Source: Amycolatopsis orientalis DSM 43388 (GTDB lineage: Bacteria; Actinomycetota; Actinomycetes; Mycobacteriales; Pseudonocardiaceae). From it: a stretch of 64,000 nt of DNA. The position numbers were made by a program, and so were the translations under genes. Under the pieces are notes generated by a model that saw only the letters and a list, made by a program, of their open reading frames with translations, was not told the DNA's origin and did not search any database. Of the stretch, positions 48,960 to 57,582 are shown piece by piece (position 1 is the first letter of the stretch; every line of letters begins with the position of its first letter). The stretch spans positions 62,001-126,000 of the forward strand of contig NZ_ASXG01000172.1 in NCBI RefSeq assembly GCF_000411975.1, read 5' to 3'.

Positions 48960-50684
48960 TTAACGCTGCAGCAGCCGCCGCAACCAGGGAGAACGGCCGC
49001 CGAGGCCCTCGGCTTCGAAGGTCGCGATGCCGACGCGCGGGAGCGATCCGACGCCCGGGTAGACGAGGTAACGCGGGACCCATCGGGGCTGGAACTTGGC
49101 GTTGAACCGGTAGAGGCTTTCGATCTGGATCCAGCGCGAGAAGAAGTGCAGGACCTTCGCCGACAGCCGCGCGACCGGGCCGGCGCCGATGCGCTGGCCC
49201 TGTTCCATCAGGGCGCGGAAGGCGGCGAAGTTGAGCGACACGTGGTCGATGCCGTTCTCGCGGCAGTACAGCAGCAGCTCCGAGATCATCAGTTCGTTCA
49301 CGCCGTTGTCGGCGGTGCGGTCCCGCCGCATCACGTCCAGCGACAGTCCCCGCTCGCCCCACGGCACGAACTGCAGCACACCTCGCACGCGCCCGCCCTG
49401 TTCCGCGGTGACGAGCACCGAACCCGGGTCGCCCATGCGGCCCAGCGCCATCGAGAACCCGCGTTCGGTCTCGGTGCCGCGCCAGGCGGCGGCCAGGTGC
49501 ACCAGCTCGGGCAGCTCGCCGGGCCGCAGGTCCTCCGCCCTCCGCACGAGGACCTTGTAGCCGGCCCGCTTCGTCCGCGACGCCGCCTGCCGCACCCCGC
49601 GCATCACGCGGCCCTCCAGCGTGAACGTCTTGGTGTCGACGACCGCCTCGTCGCCGATTTCCAGCACCTCCAGGCCGAACCGGGCCCACACCGTCGCGCC
49701 CAGCTCGGACGCGCCCATCGCGGCGGGAATCCAGGCGTTGCGCTGGCAGATGCCCAGGTACTCCTCGATCGCGCCCGGCCAGGCCTCGTGGTCGCCGAGC
49801 GGGTCGGCGGACGTCAGCGCGACCCCGGCGATCACGCGGAACGTGACGGCCGCCTTGCCGGTCTTGGAGAACACCGCGAACTTGTCGCGGCGCAGCGCGA
49901 AGTAGCCCAGCGAGTCCCGGTCCCCGTGCTGCTTGAGCAGTTCGTGCAGCCGTGCCAGTTCGTCGTCGGACAGCTCGGGCGCGGGTTCGGCCGAGCGCAG
50001 CAGGAAGTACGCCGACACCAGCACGCCGGTGATGCTGAAGAGCAGCCCGATCGACGCGGACAAGTCCTCGAACCACATCTCGTGGAACACCGCGGGCCCG
50101 CTGACGCCGGTGAGCGCGAGCGCGGACTGGGACAGCCGGTCGCCGAAGCTCAGCGGGTCGAGCATCCGCGCGGGTGCGACCGACAGCAGCACGAAGTTGA
50201 GCACGAATCCGGCCAGCACCAGCTGCAGAAGCACCCGCAACGCGCGCCAACGGCCGACGGTCGGGTCTGGGCGGGCGATGAAGTACCGCCGGGTGCCGAG
50301 AAGCCCGGCCAGCAGCACCACCGACACCACGCCCGCGCCGAACACGTGTCGCAGCCCGAGGTGTGACAACGCCAGCAGCGCGGCGAAGCCGACCGCCAGC
50401 TGCCAAGCGCGGCGCTTGCGCCGCCGCAGCCCGGCGGCAAGCATGATCAGCAACACACCGGTGACCAGCGCCACAGCGGCCGCCGCGGTGGTCGCTTCGC
50501 TCGGCAGCTCCAGCCATTTGGCCACGTGCCCGCGCACGTCGCGGCCCACCGGGACGACCGTGGACACGATCGCCAGCAGCCCGGCCAGCCTGGTCACCCA
50601 GGTGATCGCGACGACCGACGTGACGCCGGCCACCTGCCAAGTGTGCTGCGCGCGCGTCTCCGTCACCACGCGTGCAACACGCAC
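48960..50684 (-). CDS. MprF-like phosphatidylglycerol lysyltransferase (DUF2156)
   Basis: The 574-residue protein has about six membrane helices in the N-terminal 240 residues and a cytoplasmic acyltransferase domain (LGYFALRRDKFAVFSKTGKA, GASELGATVWARFGLEVLEI, RFNAKFQPRWVPRYLVYPGV near the C-terminus). Such proteins transfer an amino acid, usually Lys, from tRNA to phosphatidylglycerol and lower the negative charge of the membrane, giving resistance to cationic peptides. It lacks the lysyl-tRNA synthetase module of mycobacterial LysX. The start is a GTG at 50684. Confidence 0.87.
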   Translation of the reverse strand: MRVARVVTETRAQHTWQVAGVTSVVAITWVTRLAGLLAIVSTVVPVGRDVRGHVAKWLELPSEATTAAAAVALVTGVLLIMLAAGLRRRKRRAWQLAVGFAALLALSHLGLRHVFGAGVVSVVLLAGLLGTRRYFIARPDPTVGRWRALRVLLQLVLAGFVLNFVLLSVAPARMLDPLSFGDRLSQSALALTGVSGPAVFHEMWFEDLSASIGLLFSITGVLVSAYFLLRSAEPAPELSDDELARLHELLKQHGDRDSLGYFALRRDKFAVFSKTGKAAVTFRVIAGVALTSADPLGDHEAWPGAIEEYLGICQRNAWIPAAMGASELGATVWARFGLEVLEIGDEAVVDTKTFTLEGRVMRGVRQAASRTKRAGYKVLVRRAEDLRPGELPELVHLAAAWRGTETERGFSMALGRMGDPGSVLVTAEQGGRVRGVLQFVPWGERGLSLDVMRRDRTADNGVNELMISELLLYCRENGIDHVSLNFAAFRALMEQGQRIGAGPVARLSAKVLHFFSRWIQIESLYRFNAKFQPRWVPRYLVYPGVGSLPRVGIATFEAEGLGGRSPWLRRLLQR

Positions 50685-50715
50685 GGCCTTGCCATGCTTC
50701 CCCCCGCTTGCGCGT

Positions 50716-52695
50716 TCAGTCCGCGGCGAGCTCCACGAAGGGGGCCAACGCGGCCGGATTGGCCAGCGCGTCCCTGCTCACCGCCCTCTCCGGCGCGACT
50801 CCGGAGAGGATCCGCTTCACTGGTACTTCGCACTTCTTACCGTTCAACGTACGGGGAATCTCGGAAACGACGATGAACCGATCGGGTACGTGTCGTGGCG
50901 ACAGTGCGTTGCGAAGCTCTTTTCGCAGGTCAGGCTCGACTTCCTCGAGCGTGGCGCCGTCGGCGAGTACGAGAAAACACAGCAGCTGCCCGTCGTCGTT
51001 GCCCGCCGCCGACGTGTCGATGACCAGCGAGTCGGCGACCTCGGCGAACCCTTCCGCGACCCGGTAGAACTCGGCGGTGCCCATCCGGACGCCGCCGCGG
51101 TTGAGCGTCGAATCACTGCGGCCGTAGACCACGGCCGAACCGCGGCGCGTGATCTTGACCCAGTCGCCATGCCTCCAGATACCCGGGTAGGTCTCGAAGT
51201 ACGCCTCGCGCAGCCGGGAACCGTCCGGGTCGTTCCAGAACGACACCGGCATCGACGGCATCGGCTCGGTGATCACCAGCTCGCCGACCTCCTCGACCAC
51301 CGGCTGGCCGTGCTCGTCGAACGCCGCCGCGGCCACGCCGAGCGCCCGGCAGGACAGCTCGCCGAGCCACACCGGCACGTCCGGCGCGGCGGCGACGATC
51401 GCCGCGCACAGGTCGGTGCCGCCGGAGACCGAGCAGATCTGCACGTCCCGGCCGATCGCGTCGGCGATCCAGCGGAAGCCCTCCGGCGACAACGGCGCAC
51501 CAGTCGAGCCGACGACGCGCAGCGCGCTGAGGTCGTAGCGCTCGGCCGGCGCGAGGTCTGCTTTGAGGCAGCTCTGGATGAACGGCGCGGACGTGCCGAA
51601 GTAGGTGATCCGGTGCTGTTCGGCCAGATGCCACAGCGCGTTCAGGTCCGGATGGCCGGGACTGCCGTCGTACAGCACGATCGTGGCGCCGACCAGGAGC
51701 CCGGAGACGATGAAGTTCCACATCATCCAGCCGGTGGTGGTGAACCAGAACAACCGGTCGCCCGGCCCGAGCCCGCTCTGCAGGCCGAGCGCTTTGAAGT
51801 GCTCGACGACGATGCCGCCGTGGCCTTGGACGATGCCCTTCGGGAGCCCGGTCGTGCCCGAGGAATACAGGACCCACAACGGATGCGTGGCCTCCACCGG
51901 CTCGTACGCCAGCTCCCCGCCGGCGTGCTCGGCGAGCATCGCGTTCCAGTCGACGGCACCGTCGAGAGCCCCGTCTCCCAGGTATTTCACCAAAACCGTG
52001 ACTTCCAGCGCCGGAAGCTGTTCGCGCAGCTGCTGAACGGTGCCGCGGATGTCGAAATTCCGGCCGTTGTAGGCGTATCCGTTCACCGCGATGAGCACTT
52101 TCGGCTCGATCTGGGTGAACCGGTCGGCGATCGCGCGGATCCCGAAGTCCGGGGAACACGACGACCAGATCGCGCCGAGGCTGGCGGTGGCGAGGAAGGC
52201 GATGAGCGTCTGCGGACAGTTCGGCGCGAGTGCGACGACGCGATCTCCTTTGCCGACGCCGAAAGCCCGCAACGCCGCCCGCGCGGCAGCGACGTGCGCA
52301 CGGAGGTCGCCGTACGTGAACTGCTCGGCAAGCCCGTCCTCGCGGTGGAAAATCACCGCGAGTTCGTCGTCGGCCTTCGTCGCGCCGCCGGTGTCCGGGC
52401 GCAGTGCGTGCTCGGCGTAGTTGAGCGTGCCGCCGTCGAACCACTTCGCGTCCGGCATCGCGCCGGACAGGATTTCCCGCGGCTGTTCGTGCCAGCGCAC
52501 GCCGAAGAACTCCGCGACCGCGGCCCAGAACTCCGGCACGTGCTCGACCGAGTAGCGCCACAGGTCGTCGTAATCGGACAGGTCGACGCCGCGCTGCTCG
52601 CGCAGCCATCGGCGGAAGGCCTCGATCTTCGAGTCAGCGACCCGGTCCGGGTCGGGTCGCCAAAGCACCTCGGGAACAGCGGCGTTCTCGGTCAC
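50716..52695 (-). CDS. Acetoacetate-CoA ligase
   Basis: The 659-residue ANL-family enzyme has the AMP-binding motif VLYSSGTTGLPKGIVQGHGG, the family N-terminus (DLWRYSVEHVPEFWAAVAEF, AKWFDGGTLNYAEH) typical of acetoacetyl-CoA synthetases, and the C-terminal KCEVPVKRILSG with the adenylation Lys. It activates acetoacetate (or a close beta-keto acid) to the CoA ester. The start is a GTG at 52695. Confidence 0.9.
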   Translation of the reverse strand: MTENAAVPEVLWRPDPDRVADSKIEAFRRWLREQRGVDLSDYDDLWRYSVEHVPEFWAAVAEFFGVRWHEQPREILSGAMPDAKWFDGGTLNYAEHALRPDTGGATKADDELAVIFHREDGLAEQFTYGDLRAHVAAARAALRAFGVGKGDRVVALAPNCPQTLIAFLATASLGAIWSSCSPDFGIRAIADRFTQIEPKVLIAVNGYAYNGRNFDIRGTVQQLREQLPALEVTVLVKYLGDGALDGAVDWNAMLAEHAGGELAYEPVEATHPLWVLYSSGTTGLPKGIVQGHGGIVVEHFKALGLQSGLGPGDRLFWFTTTGWMMWNFIVSGLLVGATIVLYDGSPGHPDLNALWHLAEQHRITYFGTSAPFIQSCLKADLAPAERYDLSALRVVGSTGAPLSPEGFRWIADAIGRDVQICSVSGGTDLCAAIVAAAPDVPVWLGELSCRALGVAAAAFDEHGQPVVEEVGELVITEPMPSMPVSFWNDPDGSRLREAYFETYPGIWRHGDWVKITRRGSAVVYGRSDSTLNRGGVRMGTAEFYRVAEGFAEVADSLVIDTSAAGNDDGQLLCFLVLADGATLEEVEPDLRKELRNALSPRHVPDRFIVVSEIPRTLNGKKCEVPVKRILSGVAPERAVSRDALANPAALAPFVELAAD

Positions 52696-52779
52696 CTGCC
52701 GATGCTAACCCCGGGATGCTCGCGAAGCCCGCTTTCGGCGGGACTCCGCTCCCTCCACAAAGGACACAGCTGGGGGTGC

Positions 52780-53412
52780 TCAGCGGAGGTGGGCGTCGAA
52801 CCAGTCGAGGGTGCGCTGCCAGGCATCTTCGGCGGCGCTGGGGTCGGCGTCGAAGCGGTGGTTCGCGCCCGGATAGCGCACCACGTTCGTCGCGACTTTC
52901 GCCGACGCCGCGGCTTGGCGCAGTTGCTCCACCTCGGCCTCGCCCGCCTCGTCCCCGGCATCGCCGTACATGCCGAGCCACGGGCTGGTCACGCGGCCGG
53001 CGATTTCCAGCAGCTTCGGCAGCTCCGCGACCGCCTGGCCGCCGACGCTCACCGCCGCGCCGAATTTGCGGTGCGAGGCGACGACCAGCGCCGCCGTGCC
53101 CCCGAGGTCGAAGCCGACCACACCGCGCAGGTCGGCGTCGACGCCGCGTTCGGTGAGCCAGTCGAGCGTGCGGTCGGTGGCGTCGAGCAGGTCGCGCTGA
53201 GTGAGCTGCTCGCCGGACTCGATGTGCGGGGTGACGGTGAGCCAGCCCTCGCCGGCCAGGCTTTTGACCAGCAGCAAGACGCCGTCGGTGACCCCGTCGC
53301 CCTCGTGCAGGACCACGAGGCCGCCGCGGAGTGCGCCGTCGGGTTCGGCGAAGGTGAGGCGAAGGGTGCTGCCGTCGGTACGCTGGTAGTCCTCGGTGGT
53401 CGTCGACGTCAT
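52780..53412 (-). CDS. Dienelactone-hydrolase-like alpha/beta hydrolase with altered nucleophile
   Basis: The protein is about 210 residues and fits the dienelactone hydrolase family in length and layout, ending GANHRFDADPSAAEDAWQRT with the catalytic His. The nucleophile elbow, however, reads VVGFDLGGTAA: Asp stands where family members have Cys (GFCxGG). It may use Asp as nucleophile, or be inactive in hydrolysis. ATG 53412 is used; a TTG at 53424 lies only three bases after GGAGGTGA. Confidence 0.75.
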   Translation of the reverse strand: MTSTTTEDYQRTDGSTLRLTFAEPDGALRGGLVVLHEGDGVTDGVLLLVKSLAGEGWLTVTPHIESGEQLTQRDLLDATDRTLDWLTERGVDADLRGVVGFDLGGTAALVVASHRKFGAAVSVGGQAVAELPKLLEIAGRVTSPWLGMYGDAGDEAGEAEVEQLRQAAASAKVATNVVRYPGANHRFDADPSAAEDAWQRTLDWFDAHLR

Positions 53413-53516
53413 CGCCTCATGCAATCACCTCCAGGTGAACATTGGGAACCTTTCCGGATCCGCCGGGGCGAGATACGGTGACCCCGTCGTCCCGTGAAAA
53501 CCGAGGAGTTCCGACG

Positions 53517-54575
53517 ATGCCGTCCCTCGCCCCCCGCCCTGACCTCGATTCGTTGCCGAAGTACGTCCCCGGCCGGACGATCGAAGGGGCCGTCAAGCTC
53601 GCGAGCAATGAGGTGCCCGGCGGTCCGCTGCCGAGCGTGCAGGCGGCGATCACGGCTGCGGTGACCGGGGTGAACCGGTATCCGGACAACGGTTCCCAGG
53701 CGCTGCGCGAGCGGCTTTCGCGGCGGCTGGACGTGCCGGTGGAACGGCTCGCGATCGGCTGCGGTTCGGTTTCGCTGTGCCAGCAGATGATCCAGGCGCT
53801 GTGCGGCCCCGGCGACGAGGTGCTGTTCGGCTGGCGGTCGTTCGAGGCCTACCCGATCGTGGTCCAGGTGGCGCTCGCGACGGGCGTGAAGGTGCCGCTG
53901 ACGCCGGAGCACGGGTTGGACCTCGACGCGATGCTGGCGCGGATCACCGACCGCACCAAGCTGGTCTTCGTCTGCAACCCGAACAACCCGACCGGCACGG
54001 TGCTGCACCGGGACGAGATCGAGCGGTTCCTCGAAGCGGTGCCGCCGCACGTGCTCGTGGTGCTGGACGAGGCGTACAAGGAGTTCGTCACCGACCCCGA
54101 GGTGCCAGACGGCGTCGAGTTCACGCGGACGCGCGGCAATGTGGCGGTGCTGCGGACGTTCTCGAAGGCGTACGGGCTCGCCGGGCTGCGGGTGGGGTAC
54201 GCGGTGGCTCCGGAGCCGATCGCGCAGGCGTTGCAGCAGGTGTACGTGGCGTTCTCGGTGAACAGCATCGCGCAGGTCGCCGCGATCGCGTCGCTCGACG
54301 CGGAGGACGAACTGCTCGCCCGGTGCCAGGAAATCATCTCCGAGCGCACCCGCGTGCGGGACGCGCTGCTGGAGATGGGCTACGAGATCCCGCCGACCCA
54401 GGCGAACTTCGTGTGGTTCCCGCTGGGCGAGGCCACCGCGGCTTTCGCGGACCACATGCTGGACCGGAAGCTGATCGTGCGCCCGTTCCCCGGCGAGGGC
54501 GCGCGCGTGACGATCGGGACGCCGGAGGAGAACGACCTGATGCTGGCCGCGGCCAAGGAATTCCGGGCTATTTGA
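53517..54575 (+). CDS. Histidinol-phosphate/aromatic aminotransferase (HisC/Pat-like)
   Basis: The 352-residue fold-type I PLP enzyme has KLASNEVPGGPLPSVQAA near the start, FVCNPNNPTGTV, the Asp/Tyr block LVVLDEAYKEFV and the PLP-lysine motif TFSKAYGLAGLRVGYA. As a stand-alone gene outside a his operon it more likely acts as the aromatic aminotransferase Pat (phenylalanine synthesis) than as HisC itself. ATG 53517 has GAGGAG eight bases upstream. Its 3' end overlaps the convergent permease gene by eight bases. Confidence 0.87.
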   Translation: MPSLAPRPDLDSLPKYVPGRTIEGAVKLASNEVPGGPLPSVQAAITAAVTGVNRYPDNGSQALRERLSRRLDVPVERLAIGCGSVSLCQQMIQALCGPGDEVLFGWRSFEAYPIVVQVALATGVKVPLTPEHGLDLDAMLARITDRTKLVFVCNPNNPTGTVLHRDEIERFLEAVPPHVLVVLDEAYKEFVTDPEVPDGVEFTRTRGNVAVLRTFSKAYGLAGLRVGYAVAPEPIAQALQQVYVAFSVNSIAQVAAIASLDAEDELLARCQEIISERTRVRDALLEMGYEIPPTQANFVWFPLGEATAAFADHMLDRKLIVRPFPGEGARVTIGTPEENDLMLAAAKEFRAI

Positions 54576-55329
54576 GGATCAGCTGCACGACGGCGGCGAT
54601 CCCGATCACGACGATCACGCCGCGCAACACGGTGGGCGGCAGCTTGCGGCCGATCCTGGCCCCGAGCTGCCCGCCGATCGTGGACCCGAGCGCGAGCAGC
54701 CCGATCACCGGCCAGCTCACCGGGGCGACGAACGCGTAGATCGTGCCGGCGACGATGTTCACGACCGCGGACAGCACGTTCTTGACGCCGTTGAGCCGCT
54801 GCAGGGGTTCGGACAGCAGCATGCCCATGACGGCCATCATCATCACGCCCTGCGCGGCGGTGAAGTACCCGCCGTAGATGCCGATGACGAACAGCAGCCC
54901 GAACAGCAACGGCCCGGCATGATGCTCGCGCCCGTTGGCCTCGCGGCGCTTCTGCACCCACTTCGACACCTTCGGCTGAATGATCACGAGCACGACGGCG
55001 AGCCCGACGAGCACCGGCACGATCTTCTCGAAGGCGCCCTTGGGCAGCGTCAGGAGAAGCACGGTGCCCCCGATCGCCCCGAAGAACGAGGCGACCGCGA
55101 ACCGCACCACCTGCGGCCAGTACCCGACCAGCTCGCGCCGGTAGCCGTACGCCCCGCTGACCGTCCCCGGCGCGAGCCCGACCGCGTTGGAGGTCGTGGC
55201 GGTCACCGGCGGATAGCCCAACGCGACCAGCACCGGAAAGGTCACGAGCGTCCCGGACCCGACGACGGTGTTGATCGTCCCGGCCCACATCCCGGCAATG
55301 AAGATGACGACGGCATGCCACCAGGTCAT
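54568..55329 (-). CDS. TauE/SafE-family permease
   Basis: The 253-residue protein has about eight membrane helices and the paired motifs of the family: GTINTVVGSGTLVTFPVLVA with TSNAVG, and YGGYFTAAQGVMMMAVMGML. The family transports sulfite, sulfonates or organic acids. ATG 55329 is at the head of the first helix; a longer frame to 55470 enters the low-complexity region and is not favoured. Confidence 0.87.
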   Translation of the reverse strand: MTWWHAVVIFIAGMWAGTINTVVGSGTLVTFPVLVALGYPPVTATTSNAVGLAPGTVSGAYGYRRELVGYWPQVVRFAVASFFGAIGGTVLLLTLPKGAFEKIVPVLVGLAVVLVIIQPKVSKWVQKRREANGREHHAGPLLFGLLFVIGIYGGYFTAAQGVMMMAVMGMLLSEPLQRLNGVKNVLSAVVNIVAGTIYAFVAPVSWPVIGLLALGSTIGGQLGARIGRKLPPTVLRGVIVVIGIAAVVQLILK

Positions 55330-55974
55330 AAAGCACTCACCCGCTGACCCTAAGCAGGACCCGCGACCCCCGGCGACGCGATGTGTCCGGTCAGACACTT
55401 CCCGACGCCGACCCCAGCACGCCGAGACTTGGCACGGCTCCGCGCGGCACGACGACGCTCCGCGCGGCACAACACGGCACTACGCAGCACGGCACGGCAG
55501 CGCGGCACTACGCGACTCGGCTCCGCGCGACACAGCGCAGCACGGCACCGCGGCACGAGTCGGCTCCCCGCGACACAGCACGGCACGACGCAGCACGGCC
55601 GGCCGCGCGGCACGACGCGGCTCCGCGCGGCGCGGCGCAATCGCGGCGCAACGCAGCACGGCACAGCACAGCGCGACACGGCACGGCGAAGCTGCGGCTC
55701 GTCGGAAGGCAGTACGGCACGACGCGACGCGACGCGGGACGGCGCGGCTGGCTTGGCTTGGCTCGGCTCGCCTGGCACTGCTGGCTTAGCTCGGCTGACT
55801 TAGCTCGGCTGGCTTAGCTCGGCTGGCTTGGCACTGCTGGCTCGGCTCGACTGCCTTGGCTTGGCTCAGCGTGCCGTGGCAACGGCCGCGAGCTCACCGG
55901 CCGCCCACCGGACGCGCGCACCCGGCGGATCACCAGCGCCCCTCCACCTGCCTTCCACCCCGCCGGTCAGCTCC
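55330..55974. repeat. Low-complexity degenerate repeat tract in a 645-bp gene-free gap
   Basis: From about 55430 to 55740 the sequence is made of variants of CGGCACGACGC and CAGCACGGCAC. From about 55744 to 55869 it changes to 14-bp units such as TTAGCTCGGCTGAC (55786), TTAGCTCGGCTGGC (55800 and 55814) and TTGGCACTGCTGGC (55828). Open frames through it give only Arg/Ala/Cys/Val-rich simple peptides and are not taken as genes. No promoter or RNA gene is recognised. Confidence 0.8.
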
Positions 55975-56319
55975 TCACCGCTCAAAAACGCAAAACTCGT
56001 TCCCCTCCGGATCCGCCATCACGTGCCACTCCCGGTCCCCTCCTCGCTCCACGACCATCCGTGCTCCGGCGGCGGTCAGGTCGGCCGGGTCGCCCCACAC
56101 GTCCAGGTGCATCCGGTTCTTCACCGTCTTGCGCTCCGGCACCCGGTTCAGCCAGATGAGCGGCCCTTCCCCGGCCGGGTCGACGATGGCGACCGGCCAG
56201 TCCGGCGGCTGTTCGCCAGGCGGGCTGCGGCGGACGTAGCCGAGCGTCGAGCACCACCAGTCGGCTTGGGCCTGGTGATCGAGAGCGTCGAGTGCCAGAT
56301 CTTTGAACTTCGCGGGCAT
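55975..56319 (-). CDS. VOC-family protein
   Basis: The 114-residue protein is a single glyoxalase-like fold: KFKDLALDALDHQAQADWWC at the start, RMHLDVWGDPADL in the middle and ADPEGNEFCVFER at the end with the probable metal-ligand Glu. A second ATG at 56322 is an alternative start. It is divergent from a GntR-type regulator, beyond which lies another VOC gene with a matching C-terminus. Confidence 0.8.
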   Translation of the reverse strand: MPAKFKDLALDALDHQAQADWWCSTLGYVRRSPPGEQPPDWPVAIVDPAGEGPLIWLNRVPERKTVKNRMHLDVWGDPADLTAAGARMVVERGGDREWHVMADPEGNEFCVFER

Positions 56320-56395
56320 CATCCCTCCCCTTCCACCGACGATCGTGACACCCGCCACCGACATTTTCCGGCGTCCCGCGTCGCCAGCTGCCAGG

Positions 56396-57094
56396 ATGGG
56401 CGGCGTGGCCCACGAAACCGAGCAGGTCTGGAGCGCCACGGTCGACCATCTGCGCGCGATGATCGACTCGGGCGAGCTTCCGCCGGGCTCGCGCCTGCCC
56501 GCGGAACGCGCGCTGTGCGAGCAGCTCGGCATCAGCCGCGGGTCGTTGCGGCAGGCCTTGCGCGTCCTGGATTCGATCGGATACGTCCAGATCCGCGCCG
56601 GCTCGGGCACTTACGTCCGTGAGCAGGGCACTGCCGACAGCCCGCTGAGCAGCTGGTTTTCCGAGCACGAGCAGCTGGTGGAAAAGCTGTTCGACCTGCG
56701 CGCGACCGTCGAGCCGACCCTCGCCGAGCGGCTCGCGAAGCAGCACACGCCGCGCGTCGTGCAGCGGCTCGAGGACAACGTCGCGGAGATGGAGGAGGCC
56801 GCGGCGGCGGGGGACATGTTGCGCGTGATCGCGACGGACGCCGAGTTCCATCGGGTGATCGCCGGCAACGCGGGCAATGACGACGTCGCCGACCTGCTCC
56901 GCTCGGTGCTCGCCCTGGTCGGCGAGGAGCGCCGGGCCGCGCTGCGGTTGCCGGGGCAGATCCGGAAGGCCGTGGCCGAGCACCGCGCGATTCTCGACGC
57001 CATCAGCCGGTCAGACGCGGCGGCCGCTCGCGAGATCACGCTCAAACACTTGCTGGACGCGAAAACCTACGCCCACGACTACGCGTCTTCCTGA
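56396..57094 (+). CDS. GntR/FadR-family regulator
   Basis: The 232-residue protein has an N-terminal winged helix (SRLPAERALCEQLGISRGSL, then LRVLDSIGYVQIRAGSGTYV) and a helical FCD effector domain (RATVEPTLAERLA, ATDAEFHRVIAGNAGN, EHRAILDAISRSD) with the metal-binding Asp/His positions of that fold. It is flanked by two VOC genes and presumably regulates one or both. GTG 56405 is an alternative start. Confidence 0.9.
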   Translation: MGGVAHETEQVWSATVDHLRAMIDSGELPPGSRLPAERALCEQLGISRGSLRQALRVLDSIGYVQIRAGSGTYVREQGTADSPLSSWFSEHEQLVEKLFDLRATVEPTLAERLAKQHTPRVVQRLEDNVAEMEEAAAAGDMLRVIATDAEFHRVIAGNAGNDDVADLLRSVLALVGEERRAALRLPGQIRKAVAEHRAILDAISRSDAAAAREITLKHLLDAKTYAHDYASS

Positions 57095-57095
57095 A

Positions 57096-57500
57096 TCAGC
57101 ACACGCAAAACTCGTTCCCCTCCGGATCTTGCAGCACGGCGAAACAACCGGTCTCGTCCTCGATCGTGCGCAGGTGCACCGCACCGCGCCCGACCAACCT
57201 CGCCGTCTCGGCCTCGATCCCCGCCTGATCCGCCACCCCGACGCGCACGTCCAGGTGCAGCCGGTTCTTGCCGCGCTTCGGCTCCGGCACGCGGTGGAAC
57301 AACAGCCGCGGGCCGAGCCCGGCCGGGTCGGCTGCCGCGCACCACGCCTCCGCGCCGTCCCCGACCGAACGCGAGAACTCAGCCCAGCTCGACGCCCCGG
57401 CGGGCGGCTCTTCGACCGCGTACCCGAGCGCCGTCGCCCAGAAGTCCGCCAGCCGCTCCGGGTCCGCACAATCGATCGCGATCTGCACGCGTTTCGCCAT
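57096..57500 (-). CDS. VOC-family protein
   Basis: The 134-residue protein is a glyoxalase-like fold with VQIAIDCADPERLADFWATA at the start, NRLHLDVRVG in the middle and QDPEGNEFCVC at the end. It is nearly adjacent to the convergent GntR gene (one base between stops) and divergent from the methyltransferase at 57583. Function unknown. Confidence 0.82.
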   Translation of the reverse strand: MAKRVQIAIDCADPERLADFWATALGYAVEEPPAGASSWAEFSRSVGDGAEAWCAAADPAGLGPRLLFHRVPEPKRGKNRLHLDVRVGVADQAGIEAETARLVGRGAVHLRTIEDETGCFAVLQDPEGNEFCVC

Positions 57501-57541
57501 GCCCACGGATGATGCCGCCTCAGGCCATCAACGCTACAGTC

Positions 57542-57559
57542 TTCACAAGTTTGTGAAAA
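57542..57559. promoter_or_regulatory. Candidate operator upstream of the methyltransferase
   Basis: TTCACAAGTTTGTGAAAA contains the perfect inverted repeat TTCACAA-GT-TTGTGAA (57542-57557) and lies 24 bp before the methyltransferase start. It matches 15 of 18 positions of the site at 672-689 next to the GbsR/MarR gene. Confidence 0.55.
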
Positions 57560-57582
57560 CTTTGTCTTCAAGGGGGCCGACC

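Noticed and set aside
55350..55817. Several 70-170 codon frames in the low-complexity tract
   Set aside because: Their translations are simple Arg/Ala/His/Cys repeats that follow the DNA repeat in every frame; no ribosome site or homology.
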